From contig OW121744.1 of assembly GCA_933228675.1 (NCBI GenBank), forward strand, positions 96,250,008 to 96,314,007: a DNA stretch of 64,000 nucleotides, given 5' to 3'. Source of the DNA: Stomorhina lunata (Eukaryota > Arthropoda > Insecta > Diptera > Rhiniidae). The position numbers and the translations under genes are program-made. The notes under the pieces are model-generated. The model worked only from the letters and a program-made list of their open reading frames with translations, was not told where the DNA came from and searched no databases. Shown here one piece after another: positions 58,821 through 64,000 of the stretch. Positions within the stretch are counted from its first letter, which is position 1. Each line of letters starts with the position of its first letter.

Positions 58821-60460
58821 CACTACACAACAAATGAACATCTTTTGAAAAGTGCAAGGTCGTGACTATATGGGTCCTATTCTACGATCAAAATGTAGTA
58901 AAACCCTATACTCAGTTTGTAAAAGTTAGTGACCGTTTTATTTTTATGGGCCTCCAAAGTTTCCCAATATTAGCATGATGCCTAAAAAAGGTGTCATCAG
59001 TTTTTACCAAATAACCAATAATCTCTTAAAAATATCGCTTAACTATGTTCGGCAAAAATGTAGCCAAGAGTATGGCAAATATTTCTTGCTAAAATTTTAT
59101 GATAAAAATGTATTTTATCTTAAAGTTTTTTTTTAAAACAGTTAAAGAAAAATTTGTTTTTTCTTGATTTTTTTACCATAACTTCTTTAAAATCCTGATT
59201 ATTCCTACACTATATTTGGGAAAATTGTAGCCACAGTAAAGCTTCACAACTTTTGTGAACACACCAATATAATTTGAACGTATTTGGATACCAAAAATAG
59301 GTCATAAAGACTTCCTCGTGCCAAAAAATTATATTTTTAACTAAAATTTTATTATTAGCAATATCTCAAAAACGTATTTTTGCGAAAAAGAACTTTTTTG
59401 TTGTGGAAAATAAATCTCTGAGGTTATAAAAACAATTTTTGTTCTACGACTTTTTTGTTTCTGTTTTCTGTAAAAAGATGGCGCTATTTTGAGGTTACAT
59501 ACTGAAATCGTATTTTTAATAACAAAAACTAAAAAATATGGTTTAACTATGTTCCGCAACTTTGTTCAGGAGTATTTGGTCTAGTTTTTTTCTGAATGTA
59601 CCAACATCGAAAAATATCCAAATAAAATGTATTTGATACAATTGTAAGAAACATGGCAATACCACCACCTTGCGGCAATTTGTTGCAACATTTTTAGAAA
59701 CGCAATAATAGATACTGTCAAAAAGTTTCAAAAGAGATGTCTGTGATGAAATTTCGACCAAAAATAAGGAATCTAGAGGCAAAAGTAGTCAATAGTACAC
59801 CGAATCTGACACTTTTTTATAGGATTTCATTTAAATTTCAATATATTAATTGCATTTAAAGCAACTGGAGTTAACATGTGATTAAAAAAATCATCTCTTG
59901 TACCACTTGGAACATTTTAACCGTCAAACGATTCTATCAAAAAGCAATTTTCAACATTTTTTATGTGCTTAAATTTGAGAAAAAAATTTAATTTTGTTTT
60001 CACAAGGGAGTCTATATTACCTATTTTTGGTATCTAGACACGTTCAGATTATAATGGTGTGTTCACAAAAGTTATTTATATAGTGTAGGAAAAATCAGGA
60101 TTTCCAAAAAGTTATGATCAAAAAATTAAAAACAAAAAAATTTTTCTTTAACTTTTTTAAAAAATGTCTTTATTACAGACATTTTTATATTAAAATTTTA
60201 GCAAAAAAGTATTCGCCATACTCTTTGCTACATTTTTGCCGAACATAGCTAAGCGATATTTTTAAGTGTTGATTAGCTATTTGGTAAAAACTGATGACAC
60301 CTTTTTTAGGCATCATCATAATATTGGGAAACTTTGGAGGCCCATAAAAATAAAACGGTCACTAACTTGGCCAAACTGAGTATAGGGTTTTACTATATTT
60401 TGATAGTAGAATCGGACCTATATAGTCACGACCTTGCACTTTTTTCGCTGCTGTGCAGTG
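58821..60460. mobile_element. 1.64-kb element with 0.5-kb terminal inverted repeats
   Basis: The left arm (58821 to about 59340) and right arm (60460 back to about 59985) are inverted copies over roughly 500 bp. They share 'aaaagtgcaaggtcgtgact', 'cggtcacta' (inverted 'tagtgaccg') and 'atgggcctccaaagtttccc'. The ends are CACTACACAACA and CACTGCACAGCA, with TTA flanking both sides. The central 640 bp is non-coding. No transposase is present; superfamily is undetermined. Confidence 0.7.
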
Positions 60461-62150
60461 TTATCTATCTATAACTCAAGTAAGAACTAATTTTTAATTA
60501 TTTGCGAAAAAAAAGTTATTAGCATAAAATTTCTCATTTATTTAAATCTTTCGTAAAGCTCATGTTCTTTCCTCAGTACTCAGTTTTTAAACAAATTTTT
60601 GAATTAATTAATTAGATTTATATTAAACAATACCAGCATCCCTCAACCCCAAACCTGAAGACAATTCTTAAGGGTTTTGCTTTTAAGATATTCTGGTCAT
60701 ACCAAACATAGATTTTCATCAGGCCATCATACAATAGATAGCAACAATCAAGCAAATACTTACATTTATCAACTAGTACACGTCGATGCTTATCTGTGAA
60801 AGCATTTTCCAAAAATTACATATTTAGCCTTAAATTGCATTCATAATCCTTGAAAACATGCAGTTAAAATTGAAACAACTCCCAAACATACGGTCACAAA
60901 GGACAAAGAACTCAAAAAAAAAACCTTTTAAGTTTTTGTTTTGGCAAAACAAAGAAAATTTGATTTTTATCAACCAAACGCACAAATACAAATAAATGTT
61001 TGTATGTACTCATTTTTTAATACTTAAACAAAAATATAGTAGACTTTTAGGTATTAACATGTTTTAAACCCTCTAAATACTTTTAAACAAAAGTGGTATG
61101 GGTAACTACTATATGAAACCTAAGGGAATGGGAAACGTTTGACACCCCAAGTTGGAATGAAGAGGATGATTTGCTGAGTGTTTAAAAATGTTATCAAGAT
61201 TTTCAATGTCGAGCAAAAGATCGCGATTTCCGATGTGACAATTTTGTGGTATGGGAACGACTTGGAGAAAAGGAAAGCCTGAGAATTTTCTGGTTTCCTT
61301 TTGCCTCATCATTTGATTATCGAAGATGGAATTGTGTTTATATGCATAAAGAGAAGAAGTATGGGCTGTAACTAATCGCGGCATAGGTTCACTTAAATAT
61401 CTTTGGGTATTAAAAAGTAATATTTTGTGTATTTTCTTTTTAGCAATTACACGTTTAAGGGATTCATTCTGGAGACAGACACACACACTCACTCACACAC
61501 AACCCAACGCTGTTTTCCGAAAACGTTTACATATTTTGTATATGAGTATTAATGACATCCAGGGGTGGGGTTTTTTTATATTCCTAGTTAGTTTAAAGGC
61601 GTGTCATGTTAAGATTTTTTTGTTTTTTAAATATTGATCTTTTTTTCCAAAATTTTAAATCAGAGGGTGGGTTTGTAAGAGTATAAATTTTGTTTAATAC
61701 CTTAAATTAAAATTAAACCAGGATTTCGAAGGGTTTTCAATAATAAATTTATGAGTTGGGAAAAAAATTTAAACCACAAAAATATTTTGTAGAGTCTGTG
61801 AATATTTTATTTTGTGTAATATTTTAATTTCCATTAATGTTTGTTTATTCTTTAGAAATTGTAAAGAAAAAAATGTTTCTTTTTTGATTGTAAGTTTGAT
61901 GTGAATTATGAAAGGCCAATTGCTGGAAAAAAGGTGAATGTAAAAATGGGAAAAAGTGCAAAAAATTCTTTATAGGGATCAATTTAGCAGATTAAATAGA
62001 AGTCTCGTATAATATGTACCAACAAGTAGACTTTCATGTACCAGCAGGGGCTGCATTCGATATTGATCGAAAACTTAGACTTTTAAGCAAATATTGTGTA
62101 ACATACCTTAGGGATTTTCAAAATACTGTAGTTTGCAAAAAGTTTAATAA
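60461..62150. other. Unannotated DNA
   Basis: No gene or repeat array. A short CA/CTCA-rich run lies at 61478-61502. A 127-codon minus frame (61109-61492) has no recognised motif. Confidence 0.4.
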
Positions 62151-62868
62151 AATGTGATCATAACATTCTGTTTGTCAAAACATTTAGTTTAAATGAAGTT
62201 CCCTCATAGTAAGAACTTTTGACAACTAAGTTACAATGTAGTGAAACTTATATGACATATATTATTTAGACTTTCCTAAAAGTATGCTACACAATTGCTT
62301 CTAAACAATCTAACACTTCAATTGATATCGGACCCGACGATTTAGCCCCAGAATACAGATTTAAGGAATTTAAATATTTAATTTAAAAAAGCTTTAAACT
62401 TTCTACAACATCTACGAAATCTTAAAAGCTTTTCAGTTATAAATTAAAATTTAGAGCTTTAAAACAAGAGCTTTGGCCTTTTTTTAATAACTAAGCAAGA
62501 AAAAGCTTAGTTATTAAAAAAATGTGATCATAACATTCTGTTTGTCAAAACATTTAGTTTAAATGAAGTTCTCTCATAGTAAGAACTTTTGACAACTAAG
62601 TTACAATGTAGTGAAACTTATATGACTTTCCTAAAAGTATGCTACACAATTGTTTCTAAACAATCTAACACTTCAATTGATATCGGACCCGACGATTTGG
62701 CCCCAGAATACAGATTTAAGGAATTTAAATATTTAATTTAAAAAAAGCTTTAAACTTTCTACAACATCTACGAAATCTTAAAAGCTTTTCAGTTATAAAT
62801 TAAAATTTAGAGCTTTAAAACAAGAGCTTTGGCCTTTTTTAATAACTAAGCAAGAAAAAGCTTTCAGC
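62151..62868 (+). repeat. 370-bp tandem duplication
   Basis: Two nearly identical copies start with 'aatgtgatcataacattctg' at 62151 and 62521. The second lacks about 15 bp (acatatattattta) and has few other changes, so the duplication is recent. At the end of copy 1 AATAACTAAGC (62486-62496) is inverted at 62505-62515. Confidence 0.9.
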
Positions 62869-64000
62869 TTTCTATAAGAAAGTAAAGTAAGAAGACTTCT
62901 ATGAAAGCTAAATTAATCTTAGATACTCAAGAAATTGTCTTTAGGTGATCATTGCCCTAGCTTCAATGTAGATTTCATGTTTTAAGCAGTTTTTAGATTT
63001 TTGTAAACTTTTCATAGGCATAAGCTGTTGAAAATGAGATTTTAAAAATACCCATTTCTGATCAGATTAAAGCTTTAAGCTTTTCGAATATATTTGAGTA
63101 GTTAAGAAGAAAAAATGCTCTAGCAAAAAAGGCTTTAAAGTAGATTTCATGCTTTAAGACAGAGCCGTCCAGCTCTACAGCACAATGTGTGAACTTCTAC
63201 AAAAGAGCTTTTAAGCTATTACACCGACACACTATGTATGAGCAAGACGAAACTATGTTTGTCCCGCTCACACTTACGTTAAATTGTCTTTGCAAAGTCA
63301 GGGGTCTTTTCAAATTCTGTGCTGCCAGATTATAATCTTTTTCTCGATTGTATGAAGAATGTTCGAATATATGAAGAAAAATGTAAATCTGGCAGCACTG
63401 AGAGCTTTCAAAGCTGTTTACCACAAATGCAAATATTTATGTATGTGTTTTTTTACAGGTCTGCTCTAAGGCTATTATTTTGCTTAAATTCTTTACAAAA
63501 ATAAAAAAGTTTTAAAGCTTTATGCTCTCCATAATAAATAAAAAGTCTAAAGCTTTTCGTTTAAAAAAAAAAATTATTTTAAATTCTTTATAATTCATGT
63601 CAATAAACTCTATAGGCAATGTATGAAATTTTATTTCTATAGCTTTTTCAATTCAAAGCTTCATACATTTCATTTAGCTGAAGCCAAAGCCTTCCTTGAG
63701 CTTTGAATTTATGATATAGTCTGATAATTTCTTTATTGTTTTAAACTTTAAATCAGAGACCGAATATTAATACTTTTAAAACAATATTTTCATTTTTTAA
63801 TCCATACAAAAACAATCATTGAAGTTTAAAAAATAATAAAAATCCCTAATGATTTTTAATTGTTCGAAAAATTTTGTATCGTTTTTCAATCCGATGAAAA
63901 TAAAAAATAAAAAAATCATTTGGGATATTTATCAGTTCAAAATAATTTTCATCTTTTTTCATCCTATGAAAAAAATTTTGATAGAAAATATTCAAATTTT
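62869..64000. other. AAGCTTT-rich DNA with one mini-MITE
   Basis: The word AAAGCTTT or AAGCTTTT recurs irregularly from 62380 to 63720, without a fixed period. No coding domain is recognised. Confidence 0.4.
63319..63398. mobile_element. 80-bp mini-MITE
   Basis: A perfect 13-bp terminal inverted repeat GTGCTGCCAGATT bounds only 54 bp of interior. The ends are GC-richer than the surroundings. Confidence 0.55.

Overview
The window is AT-rich nuclear DNA from an insect, most likely a large-genome fly (probably a calyptrate dipteran). That is inferred from the mix of RTE- and LOA-type LINEs, a mariner relic, Helitrons, and an interspersed repeat that ends in 'gaagggtataaaa', together with the absence of any compact gene. 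I find no intact host gene. The window is intergenic or intronic, made of satellites and nested, mostly dead transposable elements. Below, 'R family' means the 'aacaagtaagagtg...gaagggtataaaa' repeat and 'F2' a second short dispersed repeat; both names are mine.

Layout. 1-847: 5' part of a Helitron-like element on the minus strand, cut by the window edge. 848-3833: R-family copies. 3834-6109: unremarkable DNA holding a 44-bp LINE tail with a perfect target duplication. 6110-8066 and 8851-11780: two sister 30-bp satellites. 13149-13865: R family, minus. 14200-17640: broken LOA-like LINE, minus. 19241-23625: 31-bp A-tract satellite, a plus array then a minus array. 24290-33020: transposon graveyard, where an RTE LINE (minus) appears to have been opened by a mariner and a 4.2-kb inverted-repeat element; beside it a plus-strand RTE LINE is interrupted by a tRNA-derived SINE. 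34516-40255: a second head-to-head pair of the 31-bp satellite. 42156-43430: more short repeats. 43986-46464: R family, F2 and a TAA-flanked, PIF/Harbinger-like element. 47962-53959: a Helitron with a second Helitron nested in it. 55205-56223, 58242-58430 and 58821-60460: non-autonomous inverted-repeat transposons. 62151-62868: a 370-bp tandem duplication. 63319-63398: an 80-bp mini-MITE.

The strongest observations are structural. The Helitron at 47987-52499 has canonical TC and CTAG ends, a terminal hairpin and A^T insertion, and its pre-insertion site survives in the related copy at the window start. Three AT-rich satellite families share a 30-31 bp period, about three helical turns, and one carries A-tracts roughly every 10 bp, predicting curved DNA. 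The 31-bp satellite occurs twice as inverted pairs. I found no new coding system; the long open frames across the 30-bp satellite arise from a repeat length divisible by three.
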